A DNA stretch of 64,000 nucleotides from Thamnaconus septentrionalis (GCA_009823395.1 CM020501.1:10988361-11052360), one strand, 5' to 3'; shown: positions 12,812 through 26,996, numbered from the stretch's first letter. Made by a program: numbers and translations. Notes: generated by a model not told the origin, from the sequence alone.

Positions 12812-12896
12812 TACATTTCCCAGAATGCACTGGACTAGCTGTCCTTTAGGATAGACTCACCGCATTGGCCGAAGGCTAGACCAATCAGAGCCAATC
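12812..12896. promoter_or_regulatory. ZNF143/STAF-like site followed by a cluster of CCAAT boxes
   Basis: TTTCCCAGAATGCACTG (12815-12831) resembles the ZNF143 binding consensus. An inverted CCAAT (12864-12868) and two forward CCAAT boxes (12881-12885 and 12891-12895) lie within the next 65 bases. This grouping is typical of bidirectional housekeeping promoters but here lies deep in an intron. It may be a promoter fossil or part of a repeat. Confidence 0.3.
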
Positions 12897-12899
12897 CTG

Positions 12900-14900
12900 G
12901 TGTGCCTATAATCATACCTAATTTCAGTGTTCTGCAACACACAAACTATTTTGGTTGTGTACTGCGTTGGTATCAACTGGGGCACCACCAAGTCCAGCAA
13001 AGGGATCAAAAGTGGTGCTTAACTATTCATATTTTCCCCATCCATAACTTGTGAAACCCTTCCTACAGTCATAATGCTCATAATAACTGAGTTGAGGCTT
13101 TATAGTTCACACTGGTACAATATAACCCTATTTTTAAATGAGTCTGAAGCAAAAAAAATGGCCGTACTATGTAAAGTCAAGTATTTCAACAAGTGAGACT
13201 GCTCAAATTATGAAACAAAAACCCATAACCAACATTTTTACCAACTATTGGACTGAGCAATATTGGCACCATGTTGCTGTTTGATTCGTCTTGTCTTCCC
13301 GTCTCTGACTGAAGACTAGAGGTGTGTCGATACACGTGGACATGGCGTAACCGTCTGCTTGGCACGCTCCCTTATGTACAAAAGTCTAATCTGATTTTAA
13401 TACACTTCAGGTTTAACAGCTGCTGGAGGCTCAACTCTGTGGGGACGGATCAGATCAATTACCCGATCCATCTATTGGCAGCGGCTGGAAAACCGCCCAA
13501 CTCTGGCCTGTGGATTATTGGACGGCGTTCGCCTTCAATCAGAGTCTCCGGCACCGTTCATAAATGCCGTCTTCTGCGCTGACCAATGAGGTGTGAAGAA
13601 AGAGGAGTTGACAAGTTTGAATGTCCTTCAGCGTCTGTCCTGTATCATTACCCATCTCTGAAAATAGATCGAAGCCATCTAAAAAAAGAATTCCACTGTC
13701 ATGCATTCACGGTGCTCGCTGGAGCTTTGAGCCCTCTGGCCGGCAGCACAGCAAGTTTTCAGGGTTTACCTCACACTACACGTTATGGGCAGGAAACAAA
13801 TGACGTCCTGCACACCAGTGATTCTTAACATTCTTTCTTAAACACGGAGAAAATAAGTGATGTGTGGTTAAGAACTTTGCTATTACGTTTTATCATCCCC
13901 TCCTATGCACCAGGGTATTTAACACACACGTCTGTGTGGCAGGTTTTTCCACTTTTAAGACCTATGTGTCGGATTTTGGGTTTTAACAATTACACAATCA
14001 GCCTCTCAGAATGCAACAAAACAGAACCAAAATGACAAACCAGAGGAAAGCATCAACATGTCCGCAAAACAGCTGTTGTTGTTTACAAGAGTTTGTTCGG
14101 GCTGTCTGTGTAAATGTGTGTTCACCCCAAAGGGAGCCGCAAGGGGACCAAATCCAAAGGGAGCCCGCTGAGGGAGAAACTAAGTGAATCATGCAGTCCA
14201 CAGATGTTTGTAAAGTATCACAATAATGCAGCAGGGAATTAAGGAAAAAATAGCCCCAAACGGAAGTGGTATTTAGTTTGACCAGTGGTAAGAATGCCTT
14301 CAGACAATCCTGGATCCTAATCTTGGAATCCGTGTCATCCCGATTGTGTGGCGATCAGATATGATGTGAAATCCCAACACACACAGAGCAATGAAACACT
14401 TCCTCAGCAGAGGCAAGTTCACCCTGCGAAGCGGCAGGATTGATGAGGTTTCAAACCTGAACTATTGCAGACCTGCCTCGAAAACCTCGTTTTCAGCTTG
14501 GCCCACATGAGACATGATCCAGTCAGTGTAGTTTGAAAAGGGAGATGGAGATAAGAACAAAACAAATGGCTTGTCTCTTCTCCTGATTGGCTTTGGTACG
14601 AGTCCAGGTAAACAGACAGTTCACCGCAAGGCGATGATATAAAGGACGTCACTTCCTGCTTCCATCATCCACCAGTAGGAAGCATTGGAGCAAACAACTT
14701 AATTAAAAATAACTAAAAATAACTGTCTAAATCTGATTGGTTTTGCATGCACAATAAATATTTTATAATCTTTATCAATGGACCACCAACTGTTTTCTAT
14801 ATGCATTTTCCAAGATGGATGCTTGGAATACATCTAATTAGGCAATCAAGTTCAAGTATCAAGTATCACAATTACTTTAGTACAACTACATTTTATATAT
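12900..14900. other. intronic stretch without recognised genes
   Basis: Ordinary non-coding DNA. A short direct repeat CCAAAGGGAGCC occurs twice near 14126-14166. No exon, RNA gene or repeat family was recognised. Confidence 0.6.
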
Positions 14901-14907
14901 CTATATA

Positions 14908-14908
<1 letters not shown>

Positions 14909-14940
<32 letters not shown>
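14909..14940. repeat. poly-A followed by CA repeat
   Basis: Seventeen A followed by about seven CA units. This pattern can be the tail of a retroposed element, but no body was recognised. Confidence 0.9.
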
Positions 14941-14941
<1 letters not shown>

Positions 14942-15286
14942 CTATATTGTGCCCCCACGCTAACCATGATACATAATCCCATTGTTTTGCGGATGAAAAA
15001 AGCAAACACTGATCCGCCTCAAAACGTTGGTCTCGATCCGCTTCAAGAGAACCACATGCAGGACGTTGTGGGTAAATACAAGCTAAGCAAACACACATGG
15101 AACAAGTTGACAAGGTTTATTGTTTGTCGTCTCTTCTCTTTCAGCAATTCTTGATACAGCGCCACCAGTGGCCAGGAGGAGGAAATACATTTAATACATT
15201 TTAATCTAACCACATCTGATGGGTTATTAGGTGTAGAAACGACCTTCATCTAAAGGGATGGCGGCTCAGTAGTAAAAAAAAGCTGC

Positions 15287-15354
15287 ATCATTATCATCCT
15301 CATCATCCTCATCATCCTCATCATCCTCATCATCATCATCATCCTCCTCCTCCT
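15287..15354. repeat. (ATC/CTC)n triplet-rich microsatellite
   Basis: ATCCTC and ATC units repeated, ending in CTC units. Confidence 0.93.
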
Positions 15355-15359
15355 ATCAC

Positions 15360-18300
15360 TCCCGCTGTTAGTTTCAGCCATCAGCTCGGTAACTAAAGGT
15401 TCTGACTGCAGGGAGGCACGTTATGACAAGGTTGTACACACAGCAGCCTGTGCAGAAGCTGCGCCTCCAGGCTACGGCTGCTGAGGCCGCTGCCTCTCCC
15501 ATCCAGTCAACACGTGTGACGTGACCTCATTTTCGACGCCATTAATCGCCAGCGAGGGAGGAGGAGAAGTGGAAGGGGATGCGGGGGGTGGGGGGAGGAG
15601 GGGTCCTTGTTCAGAAGGCTGAGTATTGACTCAGCACTTGGACTTCTAATTCATCCACGCACTCTAAAACCAAATCCATCATCCTCACTTTGGGTGAAGA
15701 AATGTGAAGTCTCCGCACACTGCGGTTCGTCCCCACCCTCAAACCACGATGGCAGCTGGACTCCGCCAACACTTTTTTTTTTTTATCGTGCAAAGATTCT
15801 TTGTCACTCTAACAACACAATTCCATAATGATAAGTCTAACTCAATCAGACTGAAGCCCACAGTAAAACACAGGCCCGCAGAAAGTCCCCGCACATTGAA
15901 AGATAGCAGCCGAACTGCTATTGGCCGTCCCAAATGAGGAGATAAATGGGACTGAAACAAAAATAAAATAGCCTGTATTTTGAAAACGATATCCCGTTCT
16001 TCAGAAACCATCTGATATGTAGATGACGAAAACTCCCACACCACGGCAGCAACACATCGAAGCGATAAGTCCGGAAGATGTTCACTGTAAGAACGGAAGG
16101 ACTGCTTCACATTAAGTTGTTACCTAATTTCCAGCCTGAAGAAAAACACATTTTTTGCTGAAAAAAAAAGTCAGACAGGCAGATGTTTGAGTGCTTTGCA
16201 TTTCCAAGGTAATCATTTATCTAAAAGTGCACTATTTACAGAGACATATACTTATTGTCTAGAAAATGTAACAGTGGATACAGCAAAGGAAAGACTTTTT
16301 TTAGGCTGTAGTTCTTAAACATTTAGGAGATTTTAAAAAATATGTGTTGAAAGATGTTGTGTTGTGTTGTGTTGTCTGCACTGTTGACCAAATTATTCAC
16401 TGACCACTGATAAAGCCCCTTTAAAAAATTTCAGTACACCCTGTTCTGTGAGTAAGATGAGCAAGAAACAGTCGAAAGAGCCAAAATATGAAGCTCTATA
16501 ATGTTTTAGCTAATCTGGTGATCTAGTAATTAGAAGCAAACCATTAACAACTATCAAACCAAGAAGACGACAATTACACTTTTTAAAAATTTCCTGCACA
16601 AAGTTACTTTTTAGTTAATGATAATATTAACAAGTAATATTATGCAACATCCAGCATCCAGCGAGCAGCATTTCTTCAAACTGTTGTTTCAAAAGTCCAT
16701 CTTTTACTTCTGTCGATGGTTCTTTTCAATTTGGGACCTTTACAATATTTTGGCCCTTTATTTACATTACAGTAAATGAGCATGCAACCTAGTACATACA
16801 TAGGGTAGGCTGGGGGTGTGTGGGGTTCTCTACTCTTAAAGAGGTTGGCAATCCTGCAGATAAGGGGAGTAACAAAAAAAACAAAATGCTTGAGCTCATA
16901 CATTAGAGCAACAAAAAAAAAAAACAAGAGGGGATTTTACTGTGGAGGCAACCTGGTTTCAGTCCATTAACGCAACAAAGTTCATGATTGTCCAACCCGC
17001 CAAACTTAACATGAATAAAACAACCCTTTTAGTGTTGAGCCGGAATAGCACACGGCGCACGTGACGCAGACAGTGGAGTGAGTGGGTGTGATGGCGCTGG
17101 AATGGCGGAAGAACCAAGCGCACGTCAGCGACATTCACAACAAGCAGGACAACATCCTCCTCCAACACAGCGGGACCGGAACTCAATTTACAGCAAGCTG
17201 CCTCTCTTCTCAGGAAACTTTTCACCAGCGACAAGACACGCAGTTTCTTCTCCTCCTGGGATTATGATTCCTGCCTGTTGTTGCCGTTTATGTAGCTTGT
17301 TAACTGTCCTTTTAGCAGCGATCAGATCCCACAGCCACTGTCCACCGTGACCCGGTGCAGTTGTTGTGGTTCCTGATGCACGGCCCCAAAATCAATAACC
17401 TGCTGATTAGAAAAGCAGAAAGGCTCATGCGGTGGGCGTTGCAGAGCAGAGAATGAGAGGACTGGCAAAAATTCAGCCATGAAGAAAGTGAAGAATGGAA
17501 GCCTCGGACAGAGAGCAACACGGAGTGATAAAAGGAGAAAAATCTGAAATGAGACTTAATCCGTCCGACAATCAGAAAGTCTCCAAATAACATTAGAATC
17601 TCAAAGTATGGAGGGATTTCACAGCACTGACTGAATTGTGCTTAGCTAAACTCAGTTTGGTGTCATCCTCAAGCAGATCTGAATATCAGATTTCTGCCCC
17701 CTCAACAATCCTAGGTTAAGTAAAAATCATAATAAATATTGATAATAATTGACTAAATTCAATTATTAAACAAAAAAATAAAAAATAACTAAAAAAAAAC
17801 TTTGGTTGAGGTATAAGACCAAACTCCAGGCTGGCATGAGATCATTGATGAAACAGTCAAACCAAAAAAAAAAAAAAAAAGAAAATCCTCATTAAAGTTT
17901 CTATCAAATCATTTGAATTAGTTTCATGACGGAACCTCAATAATGAGCGTTTGACTCATTCATTGATTGTGTTGTGTCAGTGGAAACAGAGGAAGTTGCC
18001 TGGTCAGTGGGTTGCAGGGCCACGTAAACCTGACTCATCGTCCCATTGCGAACCCTCACGTGCTGTTTCGCAAGGGCTACGACAGCCAAGTACAAATCTT
18101 ACCAAGGGTACATCGCGTACACTTCAACAACAAACAAACCGAGGCATGAATTTCACCATCTCGCGCTCCCACCGTCCGCCGCTGCTCCGCCTCCAGTGCC
18201 TCAGCAGCGACAAAAGTGAATGAGAGAAATTAAAGCTCCGCCCCACGAACATGCAGCTGCGGCTCATTCAGAGGAAGGTGAGAGAAACAGATAGGAGACG

Positions 18301-19360
18301 GCGCACTGGAGGCTCGGCTTGTGCCAGGCACTGTGCAGTAAACAGAAAAGGGGTAAAAAAAAATCTGGGTCGATAGGATCTGCTGTCTACTCATCTGGGA
18401 CTGCTTTCAACCAAACCAGACCAGCTGGCTCAACAGCCAACCACATGTAATGTTGTAAATTACACCCTAATAATTACACTTCAATTAGCTTTATAATACC
18501 TGCAGGCAGAAATAAAAAAAGAACAGTGTGACGGAGACGCCCAACAGAAGCAGGTTTTTAGGTCACGGGCTCGAAGGACAGGTTTACAGTTCTTCATAGC
18601 TGGTTGGTACGCCTGCTTGTAAAACTGCGGAAACTTGTTTTGAAAGGAGAAAGAAACAAACAAAACTTAAAAAGTGCCTGACACAGATTACTTGGGTAAT
18701 AGTTGTGCAATGTGCTAGACGTTTGTGCAGGGATCTTTTTCACAGAATCTGCCCTTCTGAACCTGATTTGTGCAAGAAGTGTTTTATTAAGGGCTCATAA
18801 CAAATTTGGGAAACTAGAGTATGTTGTAACGGCTTAACGGGAATTATTATTACTCTGGAGTCGAGATTTAGTTTTACACCTGGCTGGCTTGTTTTATTGA
18901 CTTTTTCTTAATACATACCAGAGTGAGCCGCAGGCCAAATTTGAAGTTTGAGTGTCAGTATCAGTGCAGAACTACCCAATGTGTCTGTCACTTTAAGGAA
19001 CCTAAAAAAAGAAAATCCCTGACGAATTCCAGATTAAGTCCTCAAACAATGAATAAGCAAAACAAACAAACAAACAAAAAAACATAAAGAAAAAAAACCC
19101 CACAACAACAACTCTTGTATCTGCTTTGCTCTCGTATAAAAGATAATTCCTGAGCGTCAGCTCTGGTTTTGGGCCATCTGCGTGATGAAGTTATCAGCAG
19201 AGTTGTGAGTGTTTATGGCGCGGTCTGTGGCAGCGCTCCTCCCAATTATGGCTTCTGCTGTGTTTGTGCAGACACGTTGTTTGTGTGCATGTATGCCTAT
19301 TTGTGTGTTTTGTGAGGGAATTAAAGTGTTATGTAAAAATGCCCCTCCTTCCGTTCCTCC
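15360..19360. other. intronic stretch with scattered simple repeats
   Basis: It contains a GTTGT pentamer run (16354-16377), poly-A runs (17864-17880) and a CAAA run (about 19060-19080). No exon with recognisable protein and no RNA gene was seen. Confidence 0.6.
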
Positions 19361-19367
19361 CTCTCAC

Positions 19368-19421
19368 TCACACACACAAGCGCGCGCACACACACACACA
19401 CACTACACACACAAGTAAGCG

Positions 19422-19460
<39 letters not shown>

Positions 19461-19466
19461 CACACT
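19368..19466. repeat. duplicated CA / CGCG compound microsatellite
   Basis: Two blocks, each with GCGCGCACAC followed by CA repeat and CACTACACAC, lie next to each other, suggesting a tandem duplication. Alternating purine-pyrimidine sequence of this type favours Z-DNA. Confidence 0.92.
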
Positions 19467-20436
19467 TTGGGCCAACTGTGCATGACCTACTTTGGGAACC
19501 TTTCAAGCTGAACAATTAACATTTTTCAAAGCTTCTTCCTTTATAGCGCCCTTTTCCATGGAGGAAATGACAAGGCAAACACTGGCTATAGCCGCCTTGG
19601 CAATAATACTTGGGCAAACTCTGATGAAACATAAATGATGAAGACGTGCCTTGTTTGCTCAGTCAAGTATATCGGCGTACATGGGAGGACAGTAATACGC
19701 TGAGATGAGCCGTTACTGCCTCAGCTGCCTCTTCGCCGCAAATAAAATATAGATTTTATGGCTTTTTATTGCTCTAAATGAATAATGTTCAACTAGTGAA
19801 TCACATCTGTCTGCTTTTATCTCTGCAAACATCTTGTTTAATTCATAGCAATAGTAAAAATGCTGTTGTGGCGCAGTCTCCTCTAGTCCCTCCAAATGAG
19901 TTGAGCCTTGACCTTTGAAATCTGCGTCCAGATTTCAACACTGAAATCTGCCTCATCCATCTTGGCAACATCCAACACAACGTTCCAGGACCAGCAAGCT
20001 TCCGTTTTAGTCGAGAGGACAACAGGAATTAGTTGGCCCAAGGTGCCCTTGAAAGAAGAAGATGACGGGGGAAACAGGAAATGACTTAACGCCCGCATGG
20101 ACGCTGTACCAGCAGCAATTTTATCAGCACTGATGGTTGTTTCACATTGGAAAGAACAAATAATGACAACATAGGGTTTATGTTTTTTTTTTTGTGGACA
20201 ACATGCTTCCACTTTGGTTCAGGCATTGACAAGAGGTCAATTAAACACCTCAGTGGATGTGGTCCAATTGGTCCACTCCCATTCCAAGTCTTGCCACCCC
20301 ATTACAAAGGCTTTCAACGGGCTCTTTACTGAATGGATGAGTGGGATAACATAGAAAAATCCCATCTGGATAAGAGTTCCAAGGATAAAAGTCTCTATTA
20401 CTGTTGATGAGTTTTCTTTCTTTAATTAGACTCTCA

Positions 20437-21242
20437 GGGCCAGACCCACAAAGCGATTGCCCGTCTTTTGCGCCAGAAAGTCTGTGTAAATAGCGCCAAA
20501 AACTGTGATTCCGATCCACAGAGGGGACGCAAAATGCGGCGGAAAATGCGTCGAGGCGCAGGTAGCGGCAGGGCTGCGCCAGACTCATTTGAATGTATTT
20601 AAATGAGTCATTACGTGCTAAAGGACACACCCCCTTCTATGCAAATATGCATCATTCAAACAGCGACAGATCCAGAAGGAGTTTGCGCTCGTGTCCGCAC
20701 GCAGTTGGACAGACGGAAACACCGCCAGCCAAAACCAGGTGCAGCTTCTCTCTGTCAAAGTGTTTCTTGCTTCTGAGTGAAACTTTCCTCTCTGAAAAGC
20801 CTGAAAATATATATATGGCTCCCCAAATCTTATATATAGATAGGCATAGACTACAGTATATATGCCAATATTTTAGATAGGCTATGAAAAATACAAATGG
20901 TACTCAGGTGTTGGTGACTAACGCGTCTTGCGTCTTGACTTTCTTTCCATTATGGCAGCAGTCTTGGTAGACGGAGGAGGCATCGTAGTGCCAGGCGCGC
21001 ACAGGAGCGCGTTTATCGTAGCAGAGGGGCAGCGAGGGCAGCCAGCTCACGATCTGAAATTTTTTGTTTTCTTTTCCGTGCATCCATGAACACAAACCAA
21101 ACACATGCACTCACGAACAACCTTTGGCGCAAACTGCTCTCAGGTTGCCTGACCACAACATTCGCACCTGTTTCAGGTGCCGCATTTGCGGGTGTGTTTG
21201 CGCCTGCATGTCATTAGCGCAAAAACCTTTGTGGATACCTGC
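20437..21242 (-). mobile_element. probable PIF/Harbinger-type DNA transposon remnant (non-autonomous or decayed)
   Basis: The left end GGGCCAGACCCACAAAGCG is matched imperfectly, in inverted orientation, by CCTTTGTGGATACCTGC near 21226-21242. GCGCAAA/TTTGCGCC-type subterminal motifs occur inside both ends. Reading the minus strand from 21087, a short frame begins MDARKRKQKISDRELAALAA, which resembles the start of Myb/SANT-like proteins found in Harbinger elements; it stops after 24 codons. Target-site duplications were not resolved. Ends and family are inferred from motif memory. Confidence 0.38.
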
Positions 21243-21683
21243 ATCTGCAATCTCGCCGCAAAACGCGCCACATTTTACCGCTGCACGCCCTTCTTTGAGG
21301 ATCCGCCCCTCAGTCTTGTAAACCCGACAGAAAATGCTCTCTGAAGAGAGAACCTTTTGGCGAGCCTCAGTGCAGCTACCAGTTGAATTTCATTTATCCG
21401 AAGCGTCACAACCCTGCGAAGTGCAGTGAGACGGTGCCTGTTTATTGCTATAAACAACAGCGTGGACTATACATTGTTTCATTTCTGGCACGTTGGGTCA
21501 GGAGCTCGACGACAGAAGGGATTGTCAGCGGTAGGTAACACAGGACTGGCCGAACGGAAATCTGGCCCTCTGTCACTGTGTTTCAGGGAAAAGTTCAAAT
21601 GAGGACAAGACACGCATTCAAATCCCAGAAGCTCTGGCCAGCAGTAACCACACTTTCATTGGGGTGTCAAGGCCGGCCTAGAT

Positions 21684-21709
21684 TGTGTGTGTGTGTGTGT
21701 GTGTGTGTG
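21684..21709. repeat. (GT)13 microsatellite
   Basis: Pure GT run. Confidence 0.95.
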
Positions 21710-22478
21710 GCTCTGCGTGGGAGAGGAAGAGTAGAGACTTTTAACCTGGCTTTTTTCCTCAACAGGCAACAAAAGCGTCCAATCACAGAGTCACACAGCA
21801 TCACGTCGCTTCTTTAAAGATTACATCCTCTTCTTAACTCCCACACTGCAGCGGCACAAGGAAAACAACAGCTATTCATAAAGTTGGAATACAAAACCAG
21901 CATTCACCGAGGTCCTGATTGCTGCACAGAGCAAGATAACAACTGTTGCACATTTAGATTGAAACTCCAGGATAGTTCAATTTTCTTTTCTTTTCTTTTT
22001 TTTTTAGCAAAAGCATTCTTGCGATAACTGATTCACAAACAAGATTGATGTAGGGTTGCAAGACCTCTATTCACCAGGTCTAATCTTAAGTTTCCCAATG
22101 TCTCATAATAGACAATTGTAACACATTTAAAGATATCCACTGAAAGCATTTCAAGGAGGTTGCTGACAAAAGTGGAATGGACGATGGTTAAGTTAATATT
22201 CAAACTGGCTAAAGTATGAGAATCAAAAAAATGTAATCGGAAATGTGAAAATATTCTTAAAACAGATTACAATCAACGCTTGCAGCCAAGGATGGGTGTC
22301 AGTTTGTGAAAAGTAATAGTTTAATGACTTCAAGTGAAGGGATGTGATACTTATTTGTATGATTTCCTATGAAAATCAAGTCAAACAAATTTTTAGCTCA
22401 ATAATTTGTGGTTGGAATTTAACCACGTCCCTGGGCCCAGCCTACGCACATGTGAATTTCCTTTCAAACTTTACTCAG

Positions 22479-22530
22479 ATGAAGAAGAAGAACCCTTTAT
22501 TAGTCTCTGTGGGCGAATTGCACAAATACA
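22479..22530 (+). repeat. fragment of a common teleost repeat (CTTTATTAGTCTCTGTGGG motif)
   Basis: The wording ACCCTTTATTAGTCTCTGTG followed by GAATTGCAC is a familiar terminal segment of a dispersed fish repeat. Only about 50 bases are recognisable. Confidence 0.3.
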
Positions 22531-22539
22531 TGAACAGAG

Positions 22540-25500
22540 TGAGGCCACTTTGACAATGTTTGTAACAAAGTAAAGAAACATTTCTTTCACTTCAGCTTCT
22601 GTCAACAGACAGAATCTCAACAATACTGATCTTTATAACCATAAATACAGATAAATAAATAAAAAAGTCCAGATAAGCAGCAACAGTTGACTTTAGTTGG
22701 TCACCTCAGATCAGCTATGGTTGGAAAAATGTCTCTGGTTCGGTTGTGCCAGTTTCTTTCTCCTAATGTTTTCCCTGGAAACATTGTTACCACATTAAGG
22801 CCTAAAACTGAATATATATATTTTTTCAATATGCATATTAAATGAATGCAGTTAGTTCAACAACTTATGAAATGGGTTAAAGCGGCAAAATGGTTGAAGA
22901 GCTTCACAGTTGTCTCCAGGCGGTACAAATTCAGTGAATGTTTAAATGTGAAGCGATTCACACTTAAGCTACGCAGCTACCATCTATTACTGTATATGTC
23001 TGTCGGCTTTGATCAGCTCTGCCCCACATTCTTGAATGAAATGATCTCAGGGGGATTCAACTTGACTGAAAACACAACATTTTCACCCAGCATCTTGTCA
23101 AACCACCACACTGTCTAAGTTAACCACAAAATGTTCATTGATAAACATAAACTAAATATATAAAGAGGAAGTGACATTTCCCTTGCAAAACAAAGTGTGA
23201 TAAGACTACCACATATAAAATTCTTTCTACATTCAAGTCAAGAATAATTTCCACTAAAAGCAAACAAATGTAGTTCATCTGGTTCAGCGTTAAAGAGGTT
23301 GTGCTCATAATATACAATACAGCATTTCTGAAAATCACATGTGTTCATTTAGCGGACAAATTGATTTCACGCAAATTCTTTTGCAGAAGCAATAATAAGT
23401 GTACAGTACTCTGCCGAGGTTCTTGAGGTCACACTGTTAATCTAAAGGTCACGATGTCTTCACTTTTTCTTCGAACATGTCATAAATGCACATCGAGGTC
23501 AGGGCAATTACAAACATTACTTAAGCATTTCAGCACAGGTTTGACTGGAAGTGCACTTGGGAAGCACCATGTTAAGGAAAAACTTCCAGGGTCAGGATGT
23601 CAATAAATCTTTAAAACATTTCCTTCATCTATGTTGCATCAATTTGAAGAAGTTTAACTGCAGGATGCAGCTCCTGTGATGTCACGTTGCATTTGCAAAA
23701 GAGATAAAACATAAAACAATTTCCTTTGTATTAAGATGAATATATTTGTTTGTTCTCGTCACTTGGCACAATTCCTCTGTATGGAAACAGGAGAACACGC
23801 GTAATAAATACACTCGCATTCATTATGAGCTGTCCGCCATTCCACAACATCTTTACCGTTAGCGTCCTCCACGCGAAACAAGCCACCGTCTGCTTTATAG
23901 TCAGAGAACCCACAATGCACTGGGAGTCCCTGTGCATGCCTAGTGTGAGGATTTAATTGGATATTAGTATCCAACAGTGTCTGCATTAATCAAATCATTT
24001 CCATCCATTAATTTAGTGGAGGAACATACAATTAAATCCTTATTAGCGCGCTCTCAGGAGTATGCCTTTTCATCCCTCTACAGAACATTGAGAGTTGGCC
24101 AGAGTCGAGGGTGAAGCATTCTACCGGCGCAAATCTGGAACGTCCATGTGATGGACAGACCACAGCAACTGGGTGCAGGCCTGATGCAAGTTTAATGTCA
24201 GCCTGCGGTCAGGTTCCACTTCTCTTAACATTTGCCTACACATTTTTGATAAGAGCTTAGATTCATTAAAAATAAAAAAAAAGACACTCAGATTTCTGCA
24301 TTCACTTTGAGGCTTTGCCATTTGTCAGATTATGAAATTACTGGGTCAAAGGGATGACAAGTTTTAGAGTAATTCTATTTGCTGAGACTTTAAAGTGATA
24401 ACCAGCACAAAAATGTCCCTAATAGAGTGAAAAGAGATTTAGAGATTTGGGAAGGGAACAGACATAATCCAGTGCGCTAAATGTGCATTTATAGGTTTTA
24501 TTTAAAGCTGGCGCAACTTTGAAACTATAGTGCAGCTAATCTCAAGCCCAGAAATCACACTCTCTTGCTGCTGAGAAAAATAAAACATTGAAAATGTTGA
24601 CACCAGTCATCATTTTGTTTATCCACATTGAAAAAGTCTTTTTTTTTTCCCCCATCTCTTTTCTCCGATTCATTTGTGAAATTAAATATTTTTTTCCCAG
24701 ACAGCAGCCTTTTTTAAAAAATTAAATCCATTTACAGACAAAACCAAAGTGCGGGGTGGAAAAAAAACAGCGAAGGGATTTCACTCGGTCATTCAAGGCT
24801 CTGGCGGATCAAAGAGTTTTTAGTTGTGCTTTTTAATGGTTATGTAACACTTTCACCCTATGAAATATCGGGCCGCGCTGCCACTGCATACGGTCCAGAG
24901 CGCGGGAGCAACCGCAGATTTGCGGCGCACTCTGTGACTTCAGGCAAGATACGATGAGTCTATGTTTGTGTCTAAGTATAGCTGTCAATCAATACAGAAC
25001 CACTGGTGTAAGGGGAGACTGATAGAAGGCAAAAGCAAATAAAAATAAATAAATAAATAAAATAAAACTAAAAAAGAAAGAAAGACCTTTGTATACTTTT
25101 TTCCATATGCATGTGTGGGATGTGCACATGCGCCGGCTGCGCACTCACGCTTTTTTTTTTTGCACATATATGTCTTTGTGTCTTTCTCGCTGGCTGTCTG
25201 GCTGGCTGCCATGTGGCCCACCTCTTACTGTCATCCTGTCTGACATTAGGCCTAAGCTGGATCTCATTAGGACCAAGGTGGCAGTGATCCCGTCAGCATC
25301 ACTTTGCCTCCTGCCATATGGGTCGCCTCCAAGGTAACGGAGGCCGTATCAGTCTCCCCGGCGCTGCAAGGCTCGTTATGGCACACGAGCGCGGGCGCAC
25401 ACACAGATGGAGTATCTGCTCTCCAGACGCCGGCGTACAGTACGCACAGAGCCGAACAAACACATCAAACCGAGGAGACGGCGCCGTAATCTGAGGCACG

Positions 25501-26990
25501 CCGACGGAAAAAACACTGGCGACGCGTTTGTTGCGGACGTTTTTGCGAGAGGAAGTACAAATATATGACGTGTAGATGACACATATTACATGTCTTTTGT
25601 TGTTTTTTGTTTACAGTGTTTGAAAACTGGTTATAAGCCTCGACAGGAAAATGAGAACCAATTGGATATTTGTGACACAATTTAAATGGCTGTGTGTGTT
25701 GAAAGAGTTATTCAAAATATTTTGACTTGATCCAGTTTTCTGTTTTCCTCATCACTTCCTATTCTGTTTTTATTAAGTGTTTTTTTTCCCTCTCTCCTAA
25801 TGCTTGAGGGAATTTTTAGGCCTTTGTTGCAACATGTCCCCTCTACATTCCATGCTTTGTGTATAGTTCCTTAATTGTGGGGTGTGTCTCGTATTTACAG
25901 ATGGGACAAATGAAGTTGCATTTAAAAAAAAAATGCAATAAAGTTCATGAGTTTTATCACACAGTCGACATCCAAGTGGGAAAATGAGAAGAAACAAGGG
26001 TAAAATGGCAGAGCAATCCGTGAGATCTGCAAAGTTCTTTTTTTCCTCTCACAAATTGAATCAGGAAAACCTTTAAACTAATACATCTCCATCTTGCTAC
26101 CCTGTGCAACATCACTGCCCACAGCTGACCATGAGGCTGGTTGTCAAAGTGGAGCGACGGCCCTGCACCAAGTCGGATATCGTGCCTCTCAGGCGCTTCG
26201 CTGTTGTCACTATGCAAAGTAAACAGGAAGTTATTTACGACCTTAGCTTGTGCTGTGCTGCGACAGCCTATAGAGACGGGATTAATAACATCCCCCTCAG
26301 TATATACAGCCCGGCTGCAGGTTCTCCGGCAAGCATTTAATTTAATTAGCATGTACATAAAACCATAGCACCATCGCACCTCAGGTGGACAAACCTTTCA
26401 CCAGCACCTTTCACTGCTACACTGACGGAACCTTCTGGCGTTTTCACAACAATCCCACCGTATGTTTCTCGGTCTTCACGGTGGCTTTGATAGTCGCTGT
26501 TATTAATAGTGTTGGTGAGTATTCACTTCCTTCAGCTGCGCATGCAACTGGGACACTGGAATAGGGTGGAAGCTAAACAACTGTGTCAAAGTTGCACTTT
26601 GCCAGATGGGCGGCTATTATGGATTTTTTCCTTCGGCGTGTTTGTTTTGTTGCAGCCCCCGCCCTTTCAAAAGCAACTGTTTATTTCATCAGTTTGGCAA
26701 CAAAAGCACACGATCAATCATTCATAATTTACGACGCTGACAATGGCCTGGGGCCCATAAAAAAACAGATATTTGCATTACTCAAGGTCTTCGTCAGAAC
26801 TCCTGATAACAGGCCGATAAATACTGCTGCCGCACACAAACACAAATCCCCTGATTAAGAGGTAAACTTTGCCTCCGTGTTACAGTCAAAAACAAGGTGG
26901 CGTGCTCAAAGATAATGTTGTAATCACATGGTCCTGGTAACAATGACCTGGATCCCGTTTAGTTCCTGTTACCCCTCCCACTACCAACCC
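22540..26990. other. intronic stretch without recognised genes
   Basis: AT-leaning non-coding DNA with an (AAAT)n run at 25035-25066 and several T or A runs. Short frames on both strands lack known domains. No splice-flanked zinc-finger exon of nr3c2 was found here. Confidence 0.6.
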
Positions 26991-26996
26991 CCCCCC

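Noticed and set aside
15287..15354. Repeated units considered as a CRISPR array
   Set aside because: Short triplet-based microsatellite without unique spacers, in an animal genome.
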